Shown here in pieces: positions 17,517 to 25,604 of a stretch of DNA of 64,000 bases. How positions within the stretch are numbered: the first letter of the stretch is position 1; each line of letters opens with the position of its first letter. The stretch comes from JAJPHY01 sp040754475. GTDB taxonomy: Bacteria > Actinomycetota > UBA4738 > HRBIN12. A program made the position numbers and the translations under genes. Location: contig JBFMCN010000036.1 of assembly GCA_040754475.1 (NCBI GenBank), forward strand, positions 36,792 to 100,791, read 5' to 3'. The notes beneath the pieces are model-generated. The model saw nothing but the letters and a program-made list of their open reading frames with translations, made no database searches and was not told the origin of the DNA.

Positions 17517-18188
17517 CTACAGGTCGGCGGCCCGGTACCCGACCCCTCGGACGGTCTCGATCAGCGACTCGTGCTCCGGACCGAGCTTGGAGCGGAGCCG
17601 GCGGACGTGCACGTCGACTGTCCTGGTGCCCCCGTAGAAGTCGTAGCCCCACACCTCGCGCAGCAACGCGGGGCGCGTGAAGACCCTGCCCGGCCGCGAG
17701 GCGAGGAACCTCATCAGCTCGAACTCCTTGAACGTGAGGTCGAGTGACCGTCCGGCCACCGTGACCTTGTAGCTGTCGACGTCGAGCACCATCGGCCCTA
17801 GGCGTATCGCGCTGCCCTCCGATCCTCCCGCGCGCCGCCTCAGCATGGCGATGCGAAGGCGGATCTCGGCCTCCGGCGCGGACGGATAGAGGACCTCGTC
17901 CGCGATCTCCTCCCACCTAAACCGCTCCAGGTCGCGCCGCTCTACGATGGCGATAGCGGGGGACCGTGGAGTCCGTTCGCGGAGTCGCCGCAAGACGCTG
18001 AACCCCTGCCCGGGGTTCTCCGCGGCGTCCACCAACAAGGCCTCAGGGCCGAGCTGAAGCGCGTCGCCCAGGGAGGCGAGGGACAAAGGCTGAATCTTGA
18101 GGTCGAGGTCGGTGGGCGCGAGGGCAGGCACGATGGCGGCGAGCGCCTCGTCCGGGAAGCGGTCCGAGAGCAAGACGATGGTGGCCAC
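17517..18188 (-). CDS. glnR: nitrogen-response regulator GlnR (OmpR-like, atypical receiver)
   Basis: The 223-residue protein has an N-terminal pseudo-receiver and a C-terminal winged helix. The receiver lacks the usual acidic triad; only ALLVDAAENPG keeps an Asp, as in GlnR. The DNA-binding part is nearly diagnostic: LDLTFKEFELMRFLASRPG, LREVWGYDFYGGTRTVDVHV and RRLRSKLG. GlnR is an orphan regulator of nitrogen genes in actinobacteria. The start GTG 18188 fits the family N-terminus (ATIVLLSDRFPDE). No kinase is near. It lies just upstream of its likely target glnA. Confidence 0.88.
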   Translation of the reverse strand: MATIVLLSDRFPDEALAAIVPALAPTDLDLKIQPLSLASLGDALQLGPEALLVDAAENPGQGFSVLRRLRERTPRSPAIAIVERRDLERFRWEEIADEVLYPSAPEAEIRLRIAMLRRRAGGSEGSAIRLGPMVLDVDSYKVTVAGRSLDLTFKEFELMRFLASRPGRVFTRPALLREVWGYDFYGGTRTVDVHVRRLRSKLGPEHESLIETVRGVGYRAADL

Positions 18189-18238
18189 TACCCGACCGAG
18201 AGTAGCAGGCGCTCGCCCGGCGGTACCCTTGACCTGGG

Positions 18239-18481
18239 ATGACGACCGTTCGGGTTCGGCTGTTCGCCGCCCTGCGCGAGATCGCGGGGGATTCACACGT
18301 GCAGGCCGAGGGTGAGACGGTCGGCGACATCGTCGCCTCGCTTTCCGCACGCTATGGCGAGCGATTCGCCGCGATCGCCCGTTCAGGGTCGGTTGTCGTC
18401 GACGGCGAGAGGGCACCCGCGACCCTTCGCCTGGCCGGGGGGGAGGATGTCGCGGTCCTTCCACCGATCTCCGGCGGTTGA
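18239..18481 (+). CDS. MoaD/ThiS family sulfur-carrier protein
   Basis: The 80-residue beta-grasp protein begins VRVRLFAALREIAG and ends LPPISGG, the C-terminal Gly-Gly that is adenylylated and thiocarboxylated in sulfur carriers. MoaD donates sulfur for molybdopterin and ThiS for thiazole. No moaE, moeB, thiF or cysteine synthase lies next to it, so the pathway is open. TACCCT at 18224-18229 is a possible -10. It is divergent from glnR. Confidence 0.85.
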   Translation: MTTVRVRLFAALREIAGDSHVQAEGETVGDIVASLSARYGERFAAIARSGSVVVDGERAPATLRLAGGEDVAVLPPISGG

Positions 18482-18517
18482 GCGGCCCCATCCCACGCGG
18501 CTGTCATACTCGCTTGG

Positions 18518-19444
18518 ATGCTCGCCGTCCGGCGCTTCCAGCGCCTCCTGCTGCTCGCGAACCCCGTCGCCCGGACCGTGTCGCTCCCGACGCTCGGGGT
18601 GATCGAGAAGGCGCTCTCAGCGGACTTCGAGCTGGAAGTCCTGGAGACGGTGGAGCGGGGGCACGCCACGGAGGTCGCCCGGAAGGCGGTAGCCGAGGGG
18701 ATCGATCTCCTGGTCGTCTTCTCGGGCGACGGCACGATCAACGAGGTGGTGAACGGCGTCGCGGGCTCGGAGACGGCGCTCGGCGTGCTTCCAGGTGGGG
18801 CGACGAACATCCTCGCACGAGCCCTGGGGCTGCCGCTCGACCCGGTGGAGGCGACCGGCGTGCTGATCGCCAAGGCGCTTGAGGGAAGGGCCCGGCGGCT
18901 GGACCTCGGCCGGGCCGACGGTCGGTACTTCGCGGTCAACTGCGGCGCAGGCGTCGACGCCGCCGCGATGAAGCGTCTGGACCGCAAGTTCCCGAAGAGC
19001 AAGGCGGAGTTCTCACGCGCGGCGTTCCGGGCGGTCGCGCGTGAGTTGTTCGCCGGGTACGCGGGCCGGTCGCCCGACCTCTCGGTACGGGTCGACGGAC
19101 GCGAACCGACCCCCTCGATGTCGGTGATGATCGGCAGGACCGATCCCTACACGTACTACAAGGACAGAGGCGTCCGGGTGACGCCGCAAGCCTCGCTGGA
19201 AGAAGGGCTCGACGTCTTGTCGATACGCCGCCTCCCGCGGCGGAGCGTGGCGCGGATCGCCTGGCAGATGCTCGGGTCGGCTAGACACGTCAAGGGTCGC
19301 GACATCGACTACTGGCACGAGGTCTTGCGTGTGGACGTCACATCGGAGCGGCCGTTCCCCGTCCAGGTAGACGGCGACGTGATGGATGACCGGACCTTGC
19401 TGGAGGTGCAGCTCGCTCCCGATGCGCTCTGGGTGGTCGCGTAG
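18518..19444 (+). CDS. diacylglycerol/sphingosine kinase family lipid kinase (YegS/BmrU-like)
   Basis: The 308-residue protein has the DAGK catalytic pattern: LLLLANPVA at the N-terminus, LLVVFSGDGTINEVVNGV with the conserved GDGT (about residues 68-85) and GVLPGGATNILARALG. The C-terminal half is beta-rich as in YegS. Such kinases phosphorylate diacylglycerol or related lipids at the membrane surface with ATP. It stands alone, convergent with cysH by 3 bp. The lipid substrate is unknown. Confidence 0.87.
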   Translation: MLAVRRFQRLLLLANPVARTVSLPTLGVIEKALSADFELEVLETVERGHATEVARKAVAEGIDLLVVFSGDGTINEVVNGVAGSETALGVLPGGATNILARALGLPLDPVEATGVLIAKALEGRARRLDLGRADGRYFAVNCGAGVDAAAMKRLDRKFPKSKAEFSRAAFRAVARELFAGYAGRSPDLSVRVDGREPTPSMSVMIGRTDPYTYYKDRGVRVTPQASLEEGLDVLSIRRLPRRSVARIAWQMLGSARHVKGRDIDYWHEVLRVDVTSERPFPVQVDGDVMDDRTLLEVQLAPDALWVVA

Positions 19445-19447
19445 GGA

Positions 19448-20200
19448 CTAGGGGTCGAGCCGGATGACTATGTCGTCCTGACGCGTGGCCTCACGGGTCT
19501 GGATCCCGCACTCCCACTTGGAGAGGCCGGCCCAGCGTCCTGCCCGCTCGGGCTCGCCGGGGAAGCGGGCGCGCGTGCACGGTGCGCATCCGATCGATGC
19601 GTAGCCGAGCTCGTACAACGGGTTGTGTGGAAGGTCGTTTGCCTCTAGGTACGCCCACGTGTCCTGCCGAGTCCAGTTCACGACGGGATTCACCTTCACG
19701 ATGCTGCGCCCAGGCTCGAGCTCGTACTCGTCGACGATCGGAGCATGCGCGCGTGTGGGGGAGGAGTCGCGACGAAATGCCGTGATCCACGCGTCGAGCC
19801 CTCGAAGCGCCTCGAACATCGGGCGCACCTTGTTGATCTCGCAGCAAAGCGTCGGATCGCGCTCGTACAAACGAGGGCCGTACTCGGCCGCCTGGGCCTC
19901 GACGGTGTGCTCGCCGACGAGAGCCACGACGTTCAGCCCGAGCTCTTCTGTGAGCTGTTCCTTGAAGGCAAGCGTCTCCGCGAAATGGAATCCGGTCTCG
20001 AGGAAGAGGATGGGCACGCCCGGGTGGATCAGCGAGGCCATGTGGATGACGCAAGTACCCTCGGCCTGGAATGCCGAAGCGATCGCGACACGGTCCAGAC
20101 CCGAGTCCTCGAGGGCCCACCGGATGATCTCCTGGGGGAGCGCCGACTCGAAGCGCTCGTTCAACCCACGGACGTCTTCCGGGGCGAGCAGGGTCTTCAC
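19448..20200 (-). CDS. cysH: assimilatory adenylyl-sulfate (APS) reductase
   Basis: The 250-residue enzyme reduces APS to sulfite. Cys pairs DPTLCCEINKV and GCAPCTRA bind a [4Fe-4S] cluster, which marks the APS-using rather than PAPS-using form. The catalytic Cys is in KWECGIQT near the C-terminus; most relatives have ECGLH, so the His to Gln change is unusual. I chose GTG 20200; an ATG at 20248 would put a good minus-strand -10 (TATACT, 20233-20238) inside the gene. It is divergent from sat, which makes its substrate. Confidence 0.9.
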   Translation of the reverse strand: MKTLLAPEDVRGLNERFESALPQEIIRWALEDSGLDRVAIASAFQAEGTCVIHMASLIHPGVPILFLETGFHFAETLAFKEQLTEELGLNVVALVGEHTVEAQAAEYGPRLYERDPTLCCEINKVRPMFEALRGLDAWITAFRRDSSPTRAHAPIVDEYELEPGRSIVKVNPVVNWTRQDTWAYLEANDLPHNPLYELGYASIGCAPCTRARFPGEPERAGRWAGLSKWECGIQTREATRQDDIVIRLDP

Positions 20201-20322
20201 GGGGGCCGCCTCGCTCTCTCTCGGGTCATCCGAGTATAGCCGGACCACCCGTCGAGCCCGGGCGGGCCGCGGCTATGCTGTGACCCCGGCAAACCCCCAT
20301 CTACCAGAGGAAAGGCGGATCG
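20201..20322. promoter_or_regulatory. divergent cysH-sat promoter region
   Basis: This 122-bp gap drives two sulfate-assimilation genes in opposite directions. TATACT on the minus strand (20233-20238) faces cysH and TATGCT on the plus strand (20274-20279) faces sat. Neither has a clear -35, which hints at an activator. AGAGGAAAGG at about 20306-20315 is the sat ribosome site. Confidence 0.5.
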
Positions 20323-21489
20323 ATGACCGACACCATCGCGCCTCACGGCGGGGCTCTCGTCAACCTGCTCGCACCCGGCGCGGAGGCGGAGCAGCTCACC
20401 CAGCAGGCCCGGCGCTACCCGAAGACCAAGGTCAGCGAGCGCGAGCTCTCCGATCTCGAGATGCTCACCGTGGGCGCTCTCTCGCCGCTCACAGGGTTCG
20501 TCGGTGAGAAGGACTACCGCTCGATCCTCGAAACGATGCATCTGACGAACGGCCTGCCGTGGACGATCCCGGTCACGCTTTCCCTCGACCAGGAGGAGGT
20601 CAAAGGGATCGCGAGAGCCGAGGCCGTTGCGCTCATGACTGCCCAGAGCGACCGGTCGATCGCGATTCTCGAGATAGCCGAGGTCTTCAAGAGGGACCGT
20701 CCGAAGGAGGCGCTCGCGGTCTTCGGCACCGAGGATCTCGAGCACCCGGGCGTAAGGGCCCTCCACGACGCTGGGGACTACTGCCTGGCCGGGAGGGTGC
20801 GAGCGATCCGACTGCCCGAGCACCGCACGTTCACGAAGTACCGCCTTACGCCGGCCGAGACCCGAGCGGAGTTCGCGAGGCGGGGATGGAGGACGGTCGT
20901 GGGCTTCCAGACCCGCAACCCCATCCATCGGGCTCACGAGTACATCCAGAAGTGCGCGCTGGAGATCGTGGACGGTTTGCTCGTGCACCCACTCGTAGGT
21001 GCGACGAAGGGGGACGATGTGCCGGCAGAGGTCCGGATGCGGTGCTACGAAGCCCTGTTCGAGGGGTACTACCCGAAGGATCGTGCGATGGTCACCGTGT
21101 TCCCGGCGGCGATGCGCTACGCGGGGCCGAAGGAGGCCATCTGGCACGCGATCGCCCGCAAGAACTACGGTTGCACGCACCTCATCGTCGGTCGCGATCA
21201 CGCGGGCGTCGGCACGTACTACGGCACTTATGACGCGCAGAAGATCTTCGATGAGTTCGAGCCGGGGGAGCTCGGCATCACCCCGCTCTGCTTCGAGCAC
21301 TCCTTCTACTGCAAACGGTGCGAGGGGATGGGCTCGCCGAAGACCTGCCCGCATGAGGACGAGGATCGCGTGATCCTTTCGGGTACGAAGGTGCGCGAGA
21401 TGCTGCGCGGCGGTGAGCGTCCGCCTGTCGAGTTCAGCCGTCCTGAGGTGGCCGACATCCTCATCGAGGCGATGCGGGCGAAGGCATGA
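20323..21489 (+). CDS. sat: sulfate adenylyltransferase, single-chain Sat type
   Basis: The 388-residue ATP sulfurylase makes APS from sulfate and ATP. It has the signature GFQTRNPIHRAHEY (about 196-209), the second HxxH-like loop LIVGRDHAGVG and a C-terminal Cys cluster (FYCKRCEGMGSPKTCPHE) that can bind zinc. This is the homo-oligomeric Sat type rather than CysDN. No APS kinase domain is fused, consistent with a direct APS reductase route via the divergent cysH. Confidence 0.95.
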   Translation: MTDTIAPHGGALVNLLAPGAEAEQLTQQARRYPKTKVSERELSDLEMLTVGALSPLTGFVGEKDYRSILETMHLTNGLPWTIPVTLSLDQEEVKGIARAEAVALMTAQSDRSIAILEIAEVFKRDRPKEALAVFGTEDLEHPGVRALHDAGDYCLAGRVRAIRLPEHRTFTKYRLTPAETRAEFARRGWRTVVGFQTRNPIHRAHEYIQKCALEIVDGLLVHPLVGATKGDDVPAEVRMRCYEALFEGYYPKDRAMVTVFPAAMRYAGPKEAIWHAIARKNYGCTHLIVGRDHAGVGTYYGTYDAQKIFDEFEPGELGITPLCFEHSFYCKRCEGMGSPKTCPHEDEDRVILSGTKVREMLRGGERPPVEFSRPEVADILIEAMRAKA

Positions 21490-21498
21490 CAGAAGGAT

Positions 21499-21528
21499 TT
21501 GCCCCGTTCACGAGCCCTTTGGTAGCCT
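21499..21528 (+). promoter_or_regulatory. promoter of the M23 peptidase gene
   Basis: TTGCCC (21499-21504) and TAGCCT (21523-21528) are separated by 18 bp, the same layout as other promoters in this window. It lies between sat and the AAGGAGG ribosome site of the peptidase gene. Confidence 0.5.
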
Positions 21529-21573
21529 CCCGACGGCCAGAGCGGCGCCGCCATCCGTCCCAAGGAGGCCTCG

Positions 21574-22584
21574 ACGACCGCTCCTAGGAGGCAGATCCGC
21601 ACCATCCTCGCCCTCGTCCTCGCGGCGGGGGTCATGAGCGCGACCCCCACCCTGGCCGATACGAAGTCCGACCTGGAGAGCGCGAAGCGGGAGCTGGCCC
21701 GCCTCCAAGCCAGTCTGGACCAGGCGACCGCCGAGTGGCAGGCTGCCTACTCCTTGCTTGTGCAGACGAGGGCGAAGATCGCGTCCACGCGCGAGGAGAT
21801 CGACGCGCTTCAGCGGAACATCGCGAGGATCCAGGAGCGGCTGCAAGAGCGGGCCGTGATCGCCTTCGAGAACGGGCCGGCCAGCACGATTGATCTCCTG
21901 CTCTCCTCTGAGACGTTCGCCGAGTTCTCCGACCGGATGGAATTCCTGGGGAACGTGGCGCAGAGCGACTCGGACCTCGTCCTCGAGCGCGAGGTGTCGG
22001 AGGAGCAGCTCAAGCGTAAGGAGGAGAACCTCAAGTCCCTCGCGATCGATCGGGCGGCCACCACGCAGCGGCTCGAGTCGGTCAAGAGCTCGATCTCGGC
22101 GGACACGGCCGCGATGAAGCGAGAGGTCGACGATCTGGAGGCGAAGTACAAACAGGAGCAGCGGCTCCTTCAGGTTCTCGGGCAGACTGTGAACATGGGC
22201 GCGTCTATCGCGCGGTGTCCCGTGGCGGGTCCGAACTCGTTCGTCGACTCGTTCGGCTGGCCGCGCTCGGGCGGCCGCACCCACCAAGGGATCGACCTGA
22301 TAGCCGCATACGGGACCCCAGTTGTCTCAGTGCAGAACGGGACCGCCGTCCGCAACTACAACTCGCTGGGCGGAAACGCGGTCATCGTCTACGGTCCCGG
22401 GGGAGACTGGACCTACTACGCGCACCTGTCCAGCTACGGCGCCTCCGGCAGCGTGAGCGTCGGAACGGTGATCGGCTACGTCGGGGCGACCGGCAACGCG
22501 GGCATCAACCACCTGCATTTCGAGTACCACCCTGGTGGCGGGGCGGCTGTCAATCCCTACCAGGCGCTCCTGTCCGTCTGCTGA
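21574..22584 (+). CDS. exported coiled-coil M23 peptidase (murein hydrolase, EnvC/NlpD-like)
   Basis: The protein has a signal peptide, a coiled coil of about 170 residues rich in Leu, Glu and Arg, and a C-terminal M23 zinc peptidase domain with HQGIDLIAAYGTPV, GDWTYYAHLSSY and NHLHFEYHPGG (ligands His, Asp and the HxH). It probably cleaves or activates cleavage of peptidoglycan at division. The first standard start is ATG 21634, but this cuts the signal peptide. A strong AAGGAGG (21562-21568) is followed 5 nt later by an in-frame ACG (21574), giving TAPRRQIRTILALVLAAG. I therefore extend to 21574, treating ACG as a mutated or unusual start. Confidence 0.8.
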   Translation, partial: TTAPRRQIRTILALVLAAGVMSATPTLADTKSDLESAKRELARLQASLDQATAEWQAAYSLLVQTRAKIASTREEIDALQRNIARIQERLQERAVIAFENGPASTIDLLLSSETFAEFSDRMEFLGNVAQSDSDLVLEREVSEEQLKRKEENLKSLAIDRAATTQRLESVKSSISADTAAMKREVDDLEAKYKQEQRLLQVLGQTVNMGASIARCPVAGPNSFVDSFGWPRSGGRTHQGIDLIAAYGTPVVSVQNGTAVRNYNSLGGNAVIVYGPGGDWTYYAHLSSYGASGSVSVGTVIGYVGATGNAGINHLHFEYHPGGGAAVNPYQALLSVC

Positions 22585-22646
22585 GCGAACGCCGGCCGTG
22601 CCCTCAGGTCCTACAATCGGCGGGTACTGGATCGCGAAGGAGCATC

Positions 22647-23174
22647 GTGGCCGAGCCTCGTGGCAACCGTCGGATCGATCGCATTCTGAGGCCGGACTTC
22701 ACGGCGGGCCTGGCGGGCCTTTCCCTCGAGGAGCTTCGTCGTCGCCGGGACGAGTGCCTCGTGGAGCGCGAGTCCCTTTCGCTTCTTCGCCGGCTGGTTC
22801 AAGGTCGCGCGGAGATCCTCAGGGCGGAGGTCGAGCGCCGCGGGCACGGCGACTCGGGTTCGCTGGTCGACCGGCTCTCCACGATCCTCGCCGCGGGCGG
22901 TCACGAGCCTTCGCGCGGGGAGGCTGTGCGGGTGGGTGTTCCTCAAGAGGAGCTGGCGCTCGCCCGGCGGCGAGTGGAGCGTCTCGTGGCCGACGCCGGC
23001 CTCTCCGATCCTGGCGCTCTCGACGACGACCGGCTTTCGAAGGCGGTCGGCCTTCTCTCCGAGGAAGAGAGGAAGGTGTCGGAAGATCGGGCGGCCGTCA
23101 TCTCGGTCCTGGACGAGATTCAGAGGGAGCTCAAGCGCAGGTACAAGGAGGATCCCTCCCGGGTCCTGTCCTGA
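22647..23174 (+). CDS. RsiG-like coiled-coil protein (candidate c-di-GMP-responsive anti-sigma factor)
   Basis: The 175-residue helical protein has the RsiG-like start DFTAGLAGLSLEELRRRRDE and two copies of the c-di-GMP motif ExxxSxxRxxxQxxxD known from Streptomyces RsiG. Copy 1 has Ser45, Arg48, Gln52, with Glu56 for Asp and Arg41 for the first Glu. Copy 2 has Glu141, Ser145, Arg148 and Asp156 with Ile152 for Gln. RsiG holds the sigma factor WhiG when loaded with c-di-GMP. No sigma gene is nearby. An HD-GYP phosphodiesterase gene follows. Start is GTG 22647 behind AAGGAG. Confidence 0.65.
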   Translation: MAEPRGNRRIDRILRPDFTAGLAGLSLEELRRRRDECLVERESLSLLRRLVQGRAEILRAEVERRGHGDSGSLVDRLSTILAAGGHEPSRGEAVRVGVPQEELALARRRVERLVADAGLSDPGALDDDRLSKAVGLLSEEERKVSEDRAAVISVLDEIQRELKRRYKEDPSRVLS

Positions 23175-23228
23175 CGGCGCGGATCACCCACAATCTCGCT
23201 CTGTAGCTCCCTCGGGGGACTGATTTCG

Positions 23229-23302
23229 CAGCAGATTGCTGGGTCGTACGGGTCCAACCGGGTGATAGGCGTTTGGTCCATCGGGGCGATGGACCGACCC
23301 CG
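23229..23302 (+). promoter_or_regulatory. structured leader upstream of the HD-GYP gene
   Basis: The 167-bp gap before the HD-GYP gene contains CAGCA-GAT-TGCTG (23229-23241) and an 8-bp perfect hairpin GGTCCATC/GATGGACC (23275-23295). CGGGG (23282-23286) can instead pair with CCCCG (23298-23302), excluding the first hairpin. I match no known riboswitch; the known c-di-GMP-I consensus is absent. Confidence 0.35.
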
Positions 23303-23341
23303 TTCAAGACGCCAGGCTAAGCCCGCGCCGGGGCGTTCTCG

Positions 23342-24184
23342 GTGCACGGTTGCGCGGCCCGTATGAAGAGGCAAGCCCACCGCTCCGAGCAACGGCACGG
23401 GGATCCGTCGGATCCGGAGCTTCCGGCCGTCCACCAGCAGCTCATCGTGTTCGCGCGTGAGCTCGGCCAGCTCTACCGCCTTGAGCGTTCGCGGAGCGCA
23501 GAGCTCGAGCGGGTCCTCGACAGCGTCCAGGACATGTACCTGGCGACCATGAGGAGCCTCGCCCAGGTCATCGAGGCGAAGGATCGGACGACGCGGGGGC
23601 ATCTCGACCGAACCCAGGCTCTGGGCGTCGCCCTGGCAAGACGGATCGACCCCGCCCTCGCGGAGGGACCGGAGCTAGGCTACGGCTTCTTCCTCCACGA
23701 CATCGGGAAGGTGTGTATCCCCGAACACATCCTCTGCAAGGTGGGACCTTTGACCGGCGAGGAATGGGAGGTCGTCCGCACGCACCCTGTCGTGGGCGCC
23801 AGGATCGTCGCCCCGATCCGGTTCCTAGGCGACGCGGCCCTTGTGATCCGCCACCACCATGAGTGGTTCGACGGCGAAGGCTATCCCGACGGACTGAGAG
23901 GCACCGCCATACCGCTCGCGGCGCGGGTGTTCGCGGTCGCCGACTCCTACGACGCGATGACGAACGACCGTCCCTACCGCAACGCGCTGACCCGCGATCG
24001 CGCTGTCGAGGAGCTGCGGCAGGGCGCGGGCACCCAGTTCGACCCGGACGTCGTCGATGTGTTCGTCGACATGGTCGAGGAGGAGCCCTCGCCGATCTGG
24101 AACGGGGCGGGACCCTACCGCTTCGAGGAGGGCACCCCGGACCTTGCCGCGATCGGACAGCCGTCCGTTGCCGTCGGGCTCTGA
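23342..24184 (+). CDS. HD-GYP domain cyclic-di-GMP phosphodiesterase
   Basis: The protein (up to 280 residues) has an N-terminal helical region that may form a coiled coil (ELGQLYRLERSRSAELERVL) and an HD-GYP domain. HDIGK at about residue 120 supplies metal ligands and HHHEWFDGEGYPDGL at about 175-190 is the GYP signature. Such enzymes hydrolyse c-di-GMP to pGpG or GMP. There is no receiver or sensor domain. It follows an RsiG-like gene, so it may set the signal read there. The start is GTG 23342 or ATG 23363; neither has a strong ribosome site. Confidence 0.87.
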   Translation: MHGCAARMKRQAHRSEQRHGDPSDPELPAVHQQLIVFARELGQLYRLERSRSAELERVLDSVQDMYLATMRSLAQVIEAKDRTTRGHLDRTQALGVALARRIDPALAEGPELGYGFFLHDIGKVCIPEHILCKVGPLTGEEWEVVRTHPVVGARIVAPIRFLGDAALVIRHHHEWFDGEGYPDGLRGTAIPLAARVFAVADSYDAMTNDRPYRNALTRDRAVEELRQGAGTQFDPDVVDVFVDMVEEEPSPIWNGAGPYRFEEGTPDLAAIGQPSVAVGL

Positions 24185-24216
24185 CACGACGCTGCGGATC
24201 TGATCAGGATTCGGCG

Positions 24217-24254
24217 TTGCAGGTGCAATCGATTCGGCGTGGGTTGCGTACCAT
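24217..24254 (+). promoter_or_regulatory. candidate mshA promoter with inverted repeat
   Basis: TACCAT (24249-24254) lies 6 nt before the mshA ATG and there is no Shine-Dalgarno, which fits a leaderless transcript. Upstream are the inverted repeat TTGCA-GG-TGCAA (24217-24228) and a 10-bp direct repeat GATTCGGCGT (24208-24217 and 24231-24240), a possible operator. Confidence 0.4.
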
Positions 24255-24260
24255 CGTCTT

Positions 24261-25535
24261 ATGGTCTGGAAGTCGAACGGCTCCTCCACGCAGACACGAA
24301 TAGCCATCGTAAGCATGCACACATCCCCCCTCGAGCAGCCGGGGACGGGCGACTCGGGCGGCATGAACGTCTACATACGGGCGGCTGCCGAGCGCCTCGC
24401 CCGACAGGGAGTGAACATCGACGTCTTCACGCGGAGACGCGGCCGTGGCATCTCCGAGGTGGAGCAGCTCACGCCTGCCTCTCGGGTCATCAACGTGATG
24501 GCGGGACCCCGCGACCCCGTCCCGAAGCAAGATCTGCCGCGGCTCCTTCCGCAGTTCCTCGGCGGCCTGCTGCGCCACGTGAGGATGGATGGTCGAGGGT
24601 ATGACCTGGTCCACAGTCACTACTGGCTCTCCGGGTGGGTTGGGCGCAGCGCGAAGGAGATCTGGGGGGTGCCGCTCGTCGCCTCGTTCCACACCCTCGG
24701 CAAGGTGAAGAACCACTCGCTGGCCGGCGGCGAGAGCCCGGAGCCGCCGGAGCGGCTCGCGAGTGAGGTGGCCGTGATCGAGAACGCCGACCGGATCGTG
24801 GCGGCTACTCCTGCGGAGGCGGCGCAGCTCGTGCGCTTGTACCGAGCCGACCCGGCCCGCATCCGGCTCATTCCGCCGGGTGTCGACCACGGGCTGTTCT
24901 TCCCGCGGCTCAAGGAACAGGCCAAAGCGCGAGTGCATCTCGCGGGAGTCCGGCTGCTGTTGTTCGCCGGAAGGCTGCAGGCGCACAAGGGTCCCGACAT
25001 CGCGATCCGAGCGCTGGCGGAGGCCAGCGCTCGAGAGCCGGCGCAGATGCGCGACGTCGTTCTCGGGATCGTGGGCGGTCCGAGCGGCACGGGCAACGGG
25101 GCAGAGGTGGGACGGCTGATCGACCTCGCCCTGACCCTCGGCGTCGAGGATCGGGTCGTGTTCTTCCCCCCTCAGCCGCAGGCGCGTCTGGCCGATTTCT
25201 ATGCGGCTGCCGAGTGCCTCCTTGTCCCGTCCCGGTCCGAGTCGTTCGGGCTGGCGGCGCTGGAAGCGCAAGCATGCGCGACCCCGGCCGTGGCGGCGGC
25301 CGTGGGCGGCCTGCGCCACGTCATCGCCGACGGCGTGACCGGGCTGCTCGTGGAGGGGCACGATCCGGCCGACTACGCCGAATGTGTCCTTCAGCTCCTG
25401 CGCGATCCGGAGGTGGCGCAGCGGATGGGGGAGTCCGCGAGCGCTCGCTCCCTCCGGTTCTCTTGGGATGCGACCGCGACCGAGATCCTGTCCGTCTACC
25501 GAGAGCTTCTGGACTCAAGGGTTGCCGCAGGATGA
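24261..25535 (+). CDS. mshA: D-inositol-3-phosphate glycosyltransferase
   Basis: The 424-residue GT4 enzyme joins GlcNAc from UDP-GlcNAc to inositol-3-phosphate, the first step of mycothiol synthesis. The N-terminal SMHTSPLEQPGTGDSGGMNV motif is close to diagnostic for MshA. The second Rossmann fold has LLFAGRLQAHKGPDIAI and the GT4 signature SRSESFGLAALEAQACATP. No other mycothiol gene is in the window. It starts at ATG 24261, probably without a leader. The large non-coding region follows. Confidence 0.93.
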   Translation: MVWKSNGSSTQTRIAIVSMHTSPLEQPGTGDSGGMNVYIRAAAERLARQGVNIDVFTRRRGRGISEVEQLTPASRVINVMAGPRDPVPKQDLPRLLPQFLGGLLRHVRMDGRGYDLVHSHYWLSGWVGRSAKEIWGVPLVASFHTLGKVKNHSLAGGESPEPPERLASEVAVIENADRIVAATPAEAAQLVRLYRADPARIRLIPPGVDHGLFFPRLKEQAKARVHLAGVRLLLFAGRLQAHKGPDIAIRALAEASAREPAQMRDVVLGIVGGPSGTGNGAEVGRLIDLALTLGVEDRVVFFPPQPQARLADFYAAAECLLVPSRSESFGLAALEAQACATPAVAAAVGGLRHVIADGVTGLLVEGHDPADYAECVLQLLRDPEVAQRMGESASARSLRFSWDATATEILSVYRELLDSRVAAG

Positions 25536-25604
25536 TTCCGGGTGCCGAAGGGCCTCGTTCCGATGCTCTTCTTGTCACTCTTTCTGTCGAACGCCCTACC
25601 AGCA

